Shown one piece after another: positions 6,470-13,216 of a stretch of 14,600 bases of DNA. The stretch comes from an uncultured Prevotellaceae bacterium (GTDB lineage: Bacteria > Bacteroidota > Bacteroidia > Bacteroidales > Bacteroidaceae), in the NCBI GenBank assembly GCA_946415695.1, contig CAMKTM010000036.1, forward strand, positions 1-14,600. Direction: 5' to 3'. The translations under genes and the position numbers were made by a program. The notes under the pieces were generated by a model. That model did not search any database. It saw only the letters and a program-made list of their open reading frames with translations, and had not been told where the DNA came from. Within the stretch, counting starts at the first letter, position 1. The number at the start of each line of letters is the position of its first letter.

Positions 6470-7801
6470 TTATAGTTCAATCTTCTCTCCTGTGTAGAAC
6501 TTGAGCAGCTGTATGTTGAGCAAAGCCATGTACTTGCTCTGCAGCATGTCCTGCTCGGCGCTGATGACGTTGTCGCGCCCTTGCAGCACATCGACTGTGT
6601 TCTTCAGCCCGTTCTGGAACTGCTCGTTCAGCAACTCGTAGCTCGCCTCCTGGCTCTTCACGCGGCTCTTGGCTGCAATGTAGTTCTGCTGACCATTGTT
6701 GGCGTTGAGCCAATACTGCTCGATGGTGCTGGAGAGAGCATTCTTCTTGTCCTGCAGGTCGAGCTTGGAAGAGAGTTGTTGCAACTTTGCATTCTTGACA
6801 TTCGACATGTTGCGGCGTCCGTCGAAGATGGGGACGCTAAAGTTGAGGCCTGCGCTCATGTTCAGGTTGGTCTTCATCTGTTCGCCCCAGCCGTTCTTGC
6901 TGCCGGTGGAGTGGCTGCTTCCGAGGCTCGCACTGGCGCCAATGGTCGGGTAGAAGCCACGCTTGGCAATGTCAAGCTGCATGTCGGCAGCCTCGATGCT
7001 CAATTCGGCACTCTTTATCTCGGGACGCACCTCTAAAGCTTTGGCATACGCATCCTGAGCACTTGGCACGACGGCCAACACCTGTTCGTCGGTCGGGATG
7101 TTGCCGGCGACGTCGAAGGGCGTGTTGAGGTCGAGCTCGAGGAGCGCCTTGAGCTGACGCTTGTAATTGGCAAGTTGTGTCTCGCTGTTGACCACCGCAT
7201 ACTGTGCGCTGCTGAGTTGCGCTTCGAGCTGTACGATGTCAGCCCGCGCCATCTGCCCCTGCTTCATCATCTCCACGCCTCGGTCGTACTGGCTTTGGGC
7301 AGTAGCGAGCAGTTGCTCATTGACCTTCTGGGCTTCCTTTGTGTACATAATCTGCACATAGAGCTGAGCGATTTGCTCCTGAATGGAGAGCTCGCTCTGC
7401 TCTGTGGAGAGGGCTGTGATGCGGTTCTCCAGCTTCTGCGCCTTGATGTTCTTGTAGTTGATGCCGCCGTTCCAGAGCGTGACGTTGGCGTTCAAACCGT
7501 ACGAGCCTTGATAGGTGACATTGTTTCGCGTGCTGGTCACTTGGTCGCCCTGCACGATGCTGATGACTTCGGTGAACGGGCGGTAGCCCACGCTGTGGCT
7601 TGTGTTGAAGTTGAGGCTGGGGAAGAGTGCACCCTTGTCTTGCCAAAGGCTTACTTCGCCGCGCTCTTCGCTGATGCGGTTCTTCTGCACCTGAATGTTG
7701 TTCTTCAGCGCATAGTCAATACAGTCTTGCAACGTCCAGGCCTGTTGGGCAGAAGCAATTCCTGAGAAAAGCATCAATAGGAATAGGAATGTTATTCTCA
7801 T
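6470..7801 (-). CDS. TolC-family outer membrane efflux protein
   Basis: A 443-residue outer-membrane channel subunit completing the MacAB-TolC-type exporter. Signal peptide: hydrophobic residues 4-17, cleavage probably after ASA at 18. The mature protein starts with WTLQDCIDYALKNNIQVQ, the classic first helix of OEP-family proteins, and two OEP repeats follow (about 25-215 and 235-440). Both show the expected Ala/Gln/Leu-rich helices (LYVQIMYTKEAQKVNEQLLATAQ and LNANNGQQNYIAAKSRVKSQ) and the typical LDVLQGRD-like segment (VDVLQGRDNVISAEQD) near the end. Length is normal. The gene starts 5 bases after the stop of the GT2 gene, so the two must be co-transcribed. The adaptor gene follows after 116 bases. 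Confidence 0.94.
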   Translation of the reverse strand: MRITFLFLLMLFSGIASAQQAWTLQDCIDYALKNNIQVQKNRISEERGEVSLWQDKGALFPSLNFNTSHSVGYRPFTEVISIVQGDQVTSTRNNVTYQGSYGLNANVTLWNGGINYKNIKAQKLENRITALSTEQSELSIQEQIAQLYVQIMYTKEAQKVNEQLLATAQSQYDRGVEMMKQGQMARADIVQLEAQLSSAQYAVVNSETQLANYKRQLKALLELDLNTPFDVAGNIPTDEQVLAVVPSAQDAYAKALEVRPEIKSAELSIEAADMQLDIAKRGFYPTIGASASLGSSHSTGSKNGWGEQMKTNLNMSAGLNFSVPIFDGRRNMSNVKNAKLQQLSSKLDLQDKKNALSSTIEQYWLNANNGQQNYIAAKSRVKSQEASYELLNEQFQNGLKNTVDVLQGRDNVISAEQDMLQSKYMALLNIQLLKFYTGEKIEL

Positions 7802-7806
7802 GTTCT

Positions 7807-8826
7807 TTAACTTTTCAACTTTATACTATTATATGTGTGTCGTTGCCTTGCATAGTATTCCCACAGAAGGCTTATGGGAGAAAGAATCTCGTTGTATGGC
7901 ACAATGCTTTTAGCCTGGTTGCGCTCTCGGTCAGCCTTGAAGTCTTTGCGCATTCGGCGGAAGTCGAGATGTGCCTGCCCGACAGCCTTGCAGGAACCCC
8001 ATTGCCCCATGACGAGGAAGTGGAGTGCGGCTGCGGCGTCCAGCATATATCGCCAAAACATAACGGAACGGAAACGTTGGGCAGGCAGGTTCTTGTAGAG
8101 GAGCAACAGATTGTTGCGGAAGTTGAGATATGTCTTGCGAGCACTTCCCTTCTGAAGCGTTGCGCCTCCAACGTGATAGACCACACTTTGCGGGATGCAG
8201 ACAATGTCGAACCCGCGGCTGCGAAGACGCCAGCAAAGGTCAATCTCCTCCTGATGGGCAAAGAAGCGGACATCCAACCCGCCGACTTCCAAATATACAT
8301 CGCGGCGAATGAGCAAGGCAGCTCCCGTGGCCCATGCCACAGAGGCGATGCTGTCGTATTGTCCTTCGTCGCGTTCTGTACAGTTGAGGATGCGGCCTCT
8401 GCAGAACGGGAAACCAAGGCGGTCGATGTAGCCGCCGCAGGCTCCGGCATATTCCAGCATGTCGGGTGCCAACTCCTGGCGTATCTTTGGCTGGCAGGCT
8501 GCCGCCTCGGGATGGGTTTCCATGTAACTGAGCATTGGCTTGAGCCATCCTGCTTCCACGCGGACATCGTTGTTGAGCAGCAGGCACAATTCGCAATCTA
8601 CTTGGGAAATGACTTTGTTGTATCCTTCGGCAAAGCCATAATTGCGGTCGAGCGGTATTGTGCGGATGCCAGGGAACTCTTCGGCAAGCAACTTCAGGGA
8701 ATTGTCTGTACTGCCGTTGTCTGCGACGATGACTTCGGCATCGGGCGAGTGCTCGATGACGGAAGGCAGGAAGCGATGCAACATTTCGGCTCCGTTCCAG
8801 TTGAGTATGACAATGCCCAACGTCAT
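7807..8826 (-). CDS. Family 2 glycosyltransferase
   Basis: A 339-residue cytoplasmic GT-A transferase resembling rhamnosyltransferase-type GT2 enzymes. Visible motifs: VILNWNG (6-12), nucleotide-binding DNGSTDNS (36-43), RNYGFAEGYN (61-70), the metal-binding NND at 85-87 (in place of DXD), WATGAALLIRR (165-175), the acidic HQEEIDLCWRLR (191-202) with the catalytic-base candidate Glu/Asp pair, and YHVGGAT (217-223). It would transfer a sugar from a nucleotide donor to a cell-surface glycan or lipid carrier; donor and acceptor are unknown. No membrane segment is evident. The gene begins immediately after nine octamer repeats that join it to mtaB and ends 5 bases before the TolC-like gene. No other surface-polysaccharide genes are in the window. 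Confidence 0.92.
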   Translation of the reverse strand: MTLGIVILNWNGAEMLHRFLPSVIEHSPDAEVIVADNGSTDNSLKLLAEEFPGIRTIPLDRNYGFAEGYNKVISQVDCELCLLLNNDVRVEAGWLKPMLSYMETHPEAAACQPKIRQELAPDMLEYAGACGGYIDRLGFPFCRGRILNCTERDEGQYDSIASVAWATGAALLIRRDVYLEVGGLDVRFFAHQEEIDLCWRLRSRGFDIVCIPQSVVYHVGGATLQKGSARKTYLNFRNNLLLLYKNLPAQRFRSVMFWRYMLDAAAALHFLVMGQWGSCKAVGQAHLDFRRMRKDFKADRERNQAKSIVPYNEILSPISLLWEYYARQRHTYNSIKLKS

Positions 8827-8829
8827 TGC

Positions 8830-8901
8830 GATTTAAGGATTTAAGGATTTGAGGATTTAAGGATTTAAGGATTTAAGGATTTGAGGATTTGAGGATTTGA
8901 G
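8830..8901. repeat. Nine octamer tandem repeats filling the mtaB-GT2 gap
   Basis: GATTTAAG or GATTTGAG repeats nine times exactly in phase (8830, 8838, 8846 and so on to 8894-8901). A tenth partial copy contains the mtaB stop codon (8907-8905). The 78-base gap therefore consists almost entirely of repeats, leaving no room for an ordinary promoter. Unlike the seven-base arrays elsewhere, the period here is eight. Confidence 0.92.
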
Positions 8902-8904
8902 GAT

Positions 8905-10245
8905 TTACAATTTGTGATTTACGATTTTCCCTGTCAGGGCGTCACCCTTTTCGTTCCATTCGCCTAATCGTATCGGGACGATTGATCCCTCTGGATTTCC
9001 CGTTAAGGGGGATACTTCTACGCGGATGTAGTTGTCCGTGAAACCATGCAGGGGACCGCCTTTACGGTTGTGCTCCAGCAGGACGGGGCGTGTCTGTCCT
9101 TTATATATATTATAATATGTATGCAGTTTTTCATTGCTGAGTGACAAGACTTGTTGACTGCGTTCGTGTTTCTTCTTAGGCGGAACGGTGCCGGGTATCT
9201 CGAGTGCTTTCGTGCCAGGACGCTCGCTGTAGCTGAACACGTGGTACTGGCTTACGGGCAGCGACTCGAGGAATGCGTGGGCTTGGGCGAACAGTTCGTC
9301 TGTTTCGCCTCGCATCCCCACGATGACATCTACGCCGATGAAGGCGTCGGGGATGTACTTGTGCACTTCGTCGATCTTCTCTGCGAAGAATCTTGTGTCG
9401 TAGCGTCGGCGCATGAGGCGAAGCACTTCGTCGCTACCGCTTTGCAGCGGGATGTGGAAGTGCGGCATGAAGGCACGGCTTTCGCTGCAGAAGCGGATGA
9501 TGTCCTCTGTGAGCAGGTTTGGCTCGATGCTGCTGATGCGGTAGCGTTCTATGCCTTCAACGTTGTCTAAGGCACGGAGCAGGTCGATGAACGTCTCTCC
9601 TGTCGTCTTGCCGAAGTCGCCGATGTTGACGCCTGTCAGCACGATTTCCTTGCCTCCCTGCTTTGCTGCCTCTTCTGCCTGACGGACGAGTGATGCAATG
9701 CTCCCGTTTCTGCTTCGCCCTCTGGCGAAGGGTATGGTGCAGTAGGTGCAGAAGTAGTTGCAGCCGTCCTGTACCTTTAGGAAGAAGCGCGTCCGTTCGC
9801 CGCAAGCACAAGCGGGGAAGAAAGTTCCAGCCTCCTTTTCCTCATCCTTGGCGGAGCCTTTTAGCTCCAGTGCTTCTTCAATGAGCATGGGGATGTCTCC
9901 CTTCTGCTTTGCGCTCACCACGAGGTCGATGTTTTCGAGGCACTTTTTGTCCTCTTCCTTTAAGGGAGTGCTGGAGAGGACTCGTAGCTGTGCGTAGCAG
10001 CCGGTCACCACCATCAATGCTTCTGTGTGCTTGCGTCGGAGGCGGCTGATGGCTTGCCGGCTCTTGCTGTCTGCCACCTCTGTGACGCTGCAAGTGTTGA
10101 CGATGCAGATGTCCGCTGCTTCGCCATTGCCAGCTGTCTCTACGCCGGCAGCCTTCAGTTGCTGCTGGATAGAGCTTGTCTCTGCGAAGTTGAGTTTGCA
10201 ACCGAGCGTATAGAAGACAGCCTTTTTGCCTTTTAAGGTATTCAC
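8905..10245 (-). CDS. mtaB: tRNA threonylcarbamoyladenosine C2-methylthiotransferase MtaB
   Basis: A 446-residue radical-SAM methylthiotransferase that converts t6A37 to ms2t6A37 in ANN-decoding tRNAs. Domains: N-terminal UPF0004 with Cys16 (TLGCKLN), Cys52 (NTCSVT) and Cys83 (TGCYAQ) for the auxiliary cluster; radical-SAM core with Cys162, Cys166 and Cys169 (GCNYFCTYCTIPFARGRSRN); and a C-terminal TRAM domain from about residue 370. The TLGCKLN form of the first motif and the overall length favour MtaB over MiaB or RimO. The start is GTG (10245-10243), because no in-frame ATG lies before the first essential motif. A -7-like box lies only 4 bases upstream. It is divergent from the lipoprotein gene and leads into the GT2-exporter genes. 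Confidence 0.94.
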   Translation of the reverse strand: MNTLKGKKAVFYTLGCKLNFAETSSIQQQLKAAGVETAGNGEAADICIVNTCSVTEVADSKSRQAISRLRRKHTEALMVVTGCYAQLRVLSSTPLKEEDKKCLENIDLVVSAKQKGDIPMLIEEALELKGSAKDEEKEAGTFFPACACGERTRFFLKVQDGCNYFCTYCTIPFARGRSRNGSIASLVRQAEEAAKQGGKEIVLTGVNIGDFGKTTGETFIDLLRALDNVEGIERYRISSIEPNLLTEDIIRFCSESRAFMPHFHIPLQSGSDEVLRLMRRRYDTRFFAEKIDEVHKYIPDAFIGVDVIVGMRGETDELFAQAHAFLESLPVSQYHVFSYSERPGTKALEIPGTVPPKKKHERSQQVLSLSNEKLHTYYNIYKGQTRPVLLEHNRKGGPLHGFTDNYIRVEVSPLTGNPEGSIVPIRLGEWNEKGDALTGKIVNHKL

Positions 10246-10249
10246 GCCG

Positions 10250-10257
10250 CAAAGTTA
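10250..10257 (-). promoter_or_regulatory. -7-like promoter box directly before mtaB
   Basis: On the minus strand TAACTTTG fits TAnnTTTG and ends four bases before the mtaB GTG. No TTG lies at the expected distance upstream, so the -33 box is weak or absent. If it is used, transcription would start at or just inside the GTG codon. Confidence 0.45.
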
Positions 10258-10458
10258 CGAAAATTCATTGAACATTGCACATTGAGCAAAGAGAATTTAT
10301 TATTTGTTAAGGTTTCGTGTCTGGCGAATCAAAGTCCATTGTTTGCCGAAGAAGTGCGAAAGTTTCAGTTTTTTGTGTTCAACGGCGAAAAACGTGGTGT
10401 TGAATATCAAGCATTTAACAAAAAAACACAAAAAAAGATGAAAAAAAGTTCCTAAAAG

Positions 10459-10491
10459 TTGCATGTAATTCAGAAAATCGCCGTACCTTTG
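10459..10491 (+). promoter_or_regulatory. Bacteroidetes-type promoter of the cysteine-rich lipoprotein gene
   Basis: TTG (10459-10461) is followed after 22 bases by TACCTTTG (10484-10491), a TAnnTTTG -7 box; the gap is slightly longer than usual. Transcription would start near 10498, giving a leader of about 47 bases before the ATG at 10546. Confidence 0.65.
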
Positions 10492-10503
10492 CAGCGTTTT
10501 AAT

Positions 10504-10519
10504 AAACAATTGATTGTTT
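10504..10519 (+). promoter_or_regulatory. Inverted repeat in the lipoprotein leader
   Basis: AAACAAT (10504-10510) and ATTGTTT (10513-10519) are perfect reverse complements separated by TG. It falls just downstream of the predicted transcription start, where an operator or weak RNA hairpin would act. The motif is short and AT-rich, so it may be chance. Confidence 0.3.
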
Positions 10520-10545
10520 TACACGTTTAAAAAAGCAAAAAAGAA

Positions 10546-10767
10546 ATGAAAAAGTTAGCATTTTTGTTCGCAGCTGTTGTAGCTGTATCTTTCGCTTCTT
10601 GCGGTCAGAAGACAGAACAAGGTTCTTGCTGCGATAGCGACAGCGTTGCTTGTGTAGAAGAGGCTTCCTGCTGTGAGGACACAGCAGCTTGCGCTTGCGC
10701 TAGCGACTCCACTGCTGCATGCACATGCGACACATGCACATGTGCTGAGGCTCCTGCTGCTGAGTAA
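10546..10767 (+). CDS. Small cysteine-rich exported lipoprotein of unknown function
   Basis: A 73-residue protein, not assigned to a named family. Residues 1-18 form a lipoprotein signal peptide (MKKLAFLFAAVVAVSFAS) with lipid Cys19. The 54-residue mature chain has 11 further cysteines (28, 29, 36, 42, 43, 49, 51, 59, 61, 64, 66), is rich in Ala, Asp, Glu, Ser and Thr, and has only one Lys and no Arg, His or aromatic residue. Cys-Cys pairs and Cys-X-Cys steps (ACACA, CTCDTCTC) resemble metallothionein-like metal ligands, and SCCDSDSVAC / SCCEDTAAC looks like an internal repeat. Metal binding or thiol chemistry in the envelope is inference. It is the only plus-strand gene, monocistronic, with its own promoter and strong terminator. 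No Shine-Dalgarno is present; the leader is A-rich. Confidence 0.85.
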   Translation: MKKLAFLFAAVVAVSFASCGQKTEQGSCCDSDSVACVEEASCCEDTAACACASDSTAACTCDTCTCAEAPAAE

Positions 10768-10797
10768 TTGACAACAGACGAGCAAAAAGAACTCACC

Positions 10798-10834
10798 AGA
10801 GAGCTGTGCCGATAGGCATGGCTCTCTTTTTTTT
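10798..10834 (+). terminator. Intrinsic terminator of the lipoprotein gene
   Basis: AGAGAGCTGTGCC (10798-10810) pairs with GGCATGGCTCTCT (10815-10827) over 13 base pairs, counting two adjacent G-U pairs, around a GATA loop. Eight T's follow from 10827. It lies 31 bases after the stop codon and is clearly oriented for the plus strand. Confidence 0.92.
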
Positions 10835-10879
10835 GTTTATGTGGGAACTACCAGAAAGCCAGCGGCTGTTGTGCTGGAA

Positions 10880-11836
10880 TCATATTGTGTTCTGAGCCTT
10901 GCCGTGCAGGAAGCAGGCGACATTGCTTGTCGCTATGTCGATGAGGCGCCGGCGGGCGGCAGCAGAAGCCCAGGCGATGTGGGGGGTGATGTGGCATCGT
11001 GGAGCCGAGATGAGCGGACTGCCTTTGCGGGGAGGTTCTTCGGTGAGGACATCAATGCCGACGGCATAGAGGCGATCTTCGGCAAGGGCGTCGCTGACGG
11101 CCTGTTCGTCGAGCAGCGGGCCGCGGCCTGTGTTGATGAGGATGGCTGTGGGTTTCATCAGAGCCAGGCGTTCGCGATTGACAAGATGCCGCGTCTCCTC
11201 GGTCAGAGGGCAATGCAGGCTCACGACGTCCGCTTCGCTGAACAACTGTGCGTAATTCTCTGCTTTACGTATTCCAAGTGGCCGGAGCTTCTCTTCTGTC
11301 TTGCTGCTCACAGCCATTACCTTCATGCCCATTGCCTGAGCCATTCGCGCCACTTGTCTGCCGATGTTGCCAAGACCGACGATGCCCATCGTGCGCCCGT
11401 CCAACTCGATGAGCGGTGTTTTGGCAAAGGAGAAGTCGGGACTTTTCTCCCATTCGCCCTTTCTGACCGCTTCTGCATGGAGCGCCACTTGATTCGTGAT
11501 GTTCAGCAGGTGGGCCATCACCATCTGAGCCACAGACATCGTGCTGTAGGCCGGGATGTTCGTCACAACGATGCCTCTGCGATGCGCTTCTTCGATGTCA
11601 ACCACGTTATAGCCTGTTGCCAGCACGCCGATGTAGCGCAACTGGGGCAGGGCGGCCATGGCTGCTGCGTTGATGATGACTTTGTTGGTGAGCAGCACTT
11701 CGGCTCCTTCGGCACGGCAGAGTAATTCATCGGGAGCTGTGCGGTCGAAGACCTCAAGTTCGCCATACTTCCGTAGCTCATCCCAGGACAAGTCGCCCGG
11801 ATTGGCTGTATATCCGTCCAATATGACTATTTTCAT
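10880..11836 (-). CDS. D-isomer-specific 2-hydroxyacid dehydrogenase (glycerate dehydrogenase-like)
   Basis: A 318-residue NAD(P)-dependent dehydrogenase that interconverts a 2-oxoacid and its D-2-hydroxyacid; hydroxypyruvate/D-glycerate is the likeliest pair by resemblance, but not certain. Seen: substrate-loop VLATGYNVVD (71-80), Rossmann motif GLGNIG (154-159), and the catalytic triad Arg238 (NTGRGPLLDE), Glu267 (DVLTEEP) and His286 (TPHIAW), close to positions 240, 269 and 287 of bacterial glycerate dehydrogenase. Length is typical. A moderate Shine-Dalgarno (AGGAAAG at 11846-11840) supports the ATG at 11836. It is the third minus-strand gene after the transporter and the fusion enzyme, across a 174-base gap with a 22-period repeat. 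It converges with the lipoprotein gene. Confidence 0.9.
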   Translation of the reverse strand: MKIVILDGYTANPGDLSWDELRKYGELEVFDRTAPDELLCRAEGAEVLLTNKVIINAAAMAALPQLRYIGVLATGYNVVDIEEAHRRGIVVTNIPAYSTMSVAQMVMAHLLNITNQVALHAEAVRKGEWEKSPDFSFAKTPLIELDGRTMGIVGLGNIGRQVARMAQAMGMKVMAVSSKTEEKLRPLGIRKAENYAQLFSEADVVSLHCPLTEETRHLVNRERLALMKPTAILINTGRGPLLDEQAVSDALAEDRLYAVGIDVLTEEPPRKGSPLISAPRCHITPHIAWASAAARRRLIDIATSNVACFLHGKAQNTI

Positions 11837-11839
11837 TTT

Positions 11840-11846
11840 CTTTCCT
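11840..11846 (-). promoter_or_regulatory. Shine-Dalgarno of the dehydrogenase gene
   Basis: AGGAAAG on the minus strand, with the GGA core six bases before the ATG at 11836. It is one of only two clear Shine-Dalgarno sequences in the window. Confidence 0.55.
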
Positions 11847-11902
11847 GTTTACAAATTTTATTCATTTCCGTATGGTGCTGATGACAGAGATGGCGAAGGC
11901 TT

Positions 11903-11983
11903 CCAAAAAACGAGGCACGCTCTTATTGCCAACGAGGCACGCTCTTATTGCCAACGAGGCACGCTCTTATTGAAATAAGGCCA
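11903..11983 (-). repeat. 22-base-period element, locus 3 (81 bases, three units)
   Basis: Three 22-base units at 11910-11931, 11932-11953 and 11954-11975; the first two are identical and the third differs only at its last bases. Read on the minus strand the element starts with TGGCCTTATTTCAATAAGAG and ends with GTGCCTCGTTTTTTGG, the same ends as locus 2, but in opposite orientation and one base longer. It lies between the fusion enzyme and dehydrogenase genes. Confidence 0.9.
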
Positions 11984-12010
11984 TGCTGTTCTTTTATTTC
12001 AGAGTGTCGC

Positions 12011-13174
12011 TTATCTACGTATGGTAAGCGGTATGGCTTCGCTGTGCGCTTTGCAGAAGGCCCCGACGTCTGATATGACAAGTGCCAGGTAGCCGCCGCC
12101 GCCTGCACCGGGCATCTTCCATGCCAGCACGCCGTCCATTGCGGAGTAGCGGTCGATGTAGTCCTGGACACCAGGCTGTATCATTGCCGGGAACATGCTG
12201 GTCTGGGCATTGAAGGAGGCTTTGTAGGCAGAGGCGAAGGCTTGCAGGTCGGACTGCATGATGGCATCCCAGCAGTCGTCGGCTGCCTGCGCCAAAGCTT
12301 TAACTTTCGGCTCCGTGATGTCCTTGCCTTCAACCACCGAACACCCCGGCCGGCGGGGAAACATGGGCACGAGGCACAGATGGCTTTCCAGCCAGCTCAG
12401 CACCTTCTCGTCGCCACATTGCTCAATTTTTTCGGGCCAGTAGCGGGCATTGTAGTAATGCCGGCATAATCCTGGCACACAGATTCCGATGGCATCCTGC
12501 GCTCCGGAGATGATGCCGTCGCTGCGCTCTGGGTCGTTCTCGAAGCAGAAGACGAGCTTGGCCAGCATCTCGGCATCCATGTCGGGCAACTTCACGGGCC
12601 AGATCTTCTTTATCTGATTGCGTGTTGATGTCGAGAGGCCGCATCGCTCCCTTACCTCGAAATTGGGCACAAGCGAGATGGTGAGCGCCCAGCCTGGGGC
12701 GTAGCAGCTTACGTAGGGCTGGTCAATCCATGTGCCGGCGAGGTCGAGGCGGGTGGGTATCTGGCTGAGCTTTGCCTTGACGTCAGTACTGCTGCGGGCA
12801 GTGAGCCCTTCGGCAGGTGTGCGCTCCAGCACGATGTATTCGATGCCGTGCGTCTCGCAAAAGCGACGTTTCTCTTCGCTGTCGCCGTCGGCATTCACCA
12901 CGAAGCGGTCTGGCTTGAGCATTTCGACGGTCGGCACGAAGTCCATCACGCCGCTGCCCTCGTTGATGAAAGCTTCCTTCACGTAGCGGATGCTCTGCAC
13001 CATGAAGAGGCGTTCCTGCTCGGGGTAGAGAGTCTTGTGATTCTTGTACTCCAATATCGTGGCATCCGAGCCGATGCCAACATACAGGTCGCCGTACTGG
13101 GCAGCCTGACGGAAGAACTCCACGTGTCCGCTATGAAGCAAGTCATAGCATCCGCTGACAAAAACCTTCTTCAT
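12011..13174 (-). CDS. Fusion of nucleotidylyltransferase and GHMP-kinase-like domains
   Basis: A 387-residue two-domain enzyme. Residues 1-138 are a cytidylyltransferase-like fold: VSGCYDLLHSGHVEF with the HxGH signature (HSGH, 14-17) and RSSTD at 127-131, equivalent to the ISTT-type motif of TagD and HldE domains. Residues 139-387 resemble the HddA/GHMP sugar-kinase group: motif 1 PTRLDLAGTWIDQP (140-153), a weak motif 2 GLSTSTRNQ (179-187), SGAQDAIG (223-230) and an intact glycine-rich motif 3 MPGAGGGGYLALV (354-366). The likely job is to phosphorylate a sugar and activate it to a nucleotide sugar, like HldE or Fkp, though those use different domain families. It lies 72 bases after a FucP-type symporter gene. 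The weak motif 2 leaves kinase activity uncertain. Substrate unknown. Confidence 0.8.
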   Translation of the reverse strand: MKKVFVSGCYDLLHSGHVEFFRQAAQYGDLYVGIGSDATILEYKNHKTLYPEQERLFMVQSIRYVKEAFINEGSGVMDFVPTVEMLKPDRFVVNADGDSEEKRRFCETHGIEYIVLERTPAEGLTARSSTDVKAKLSQIPTRLDLAGTWIDQPYVSCYAPGWALTISLVPNFEVRERCGLSTSTRNQIKKIWPVKLPDMDAEMLAKLVFCFENDPERSDGIISGAQDAIGICVPGLCRHYYNARYWPEKIEQCGDEKVLSWLESHLCLVPMFPRRPGCSVVEGKDITEPKVKALAQAADDCWDAIMQSDLQAFASAYKASFNAQTSMFPAMIQPGVQDYIDRYSAMDGVLAWKMPGAGGGGYLALVISDVGAFCKAHSEAIPLTIRR

Positions 13175-13215
13175 TTACTATTTAACGATTAACGATCTAC
13201 AATTCATTTACTATT
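13175..13215. repeat. Heptad-type repeat upstream of the fusion enzyme start
   Basis: TTTACTA, TTTAACG, ATTAACG, ATCTACA, ATTCATT and TACTATT follow one another in seven-base steps directly after the start codon's 'cat' (13172-13174). The copies are decayed, but the phase is kept. Confidence 0.7.
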
Positions 13216-13216
13216 C

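Larger units (their letters stand above)
10246..10545. other. 300-base divergent control region between mtaB and the lipoprotein gene
   Basis: The region carries a -7-like box for mtaB at 10250-10257 and a promoter for the plus-strand gene at 10459-10491. The plus-strand leader is A-rich and holds an inverted repeat. The stretch 10290-10455 is AT-rich with several A-runs; I see no gene, riboswitch or tRNA there. A minus-strand open frame at 10300-10509 overlaps the lipoprotein promoter and has no family resemblance. Confidence 0.6.

Noticed and set aside
10300..10509. Minus-strand 69-codon open frame between mtaB and the lipoprotein gene
   Set aside because: It overlaps the plus-strand promoter, has no ribosome site or family resemblance, and its hydrophobic character comes from A-runs read as Phe/Leu.
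10841..11725. Plus-strand open frame of about 294 codons opposite the dehydrogenase gene
   Set aside because: Antisense shadow of a gene with an intact Rossmann motif and catalytic triad; it also begins just after the plus-strand terminator.
11971..12001. Terminator after the fusion-enzyme gene (TGAAATAA / TTATTTCA)
   Set aside because: The stem is eight A/T-rich pairs with a loop of about 15 bases and no T-run, too weak to call.
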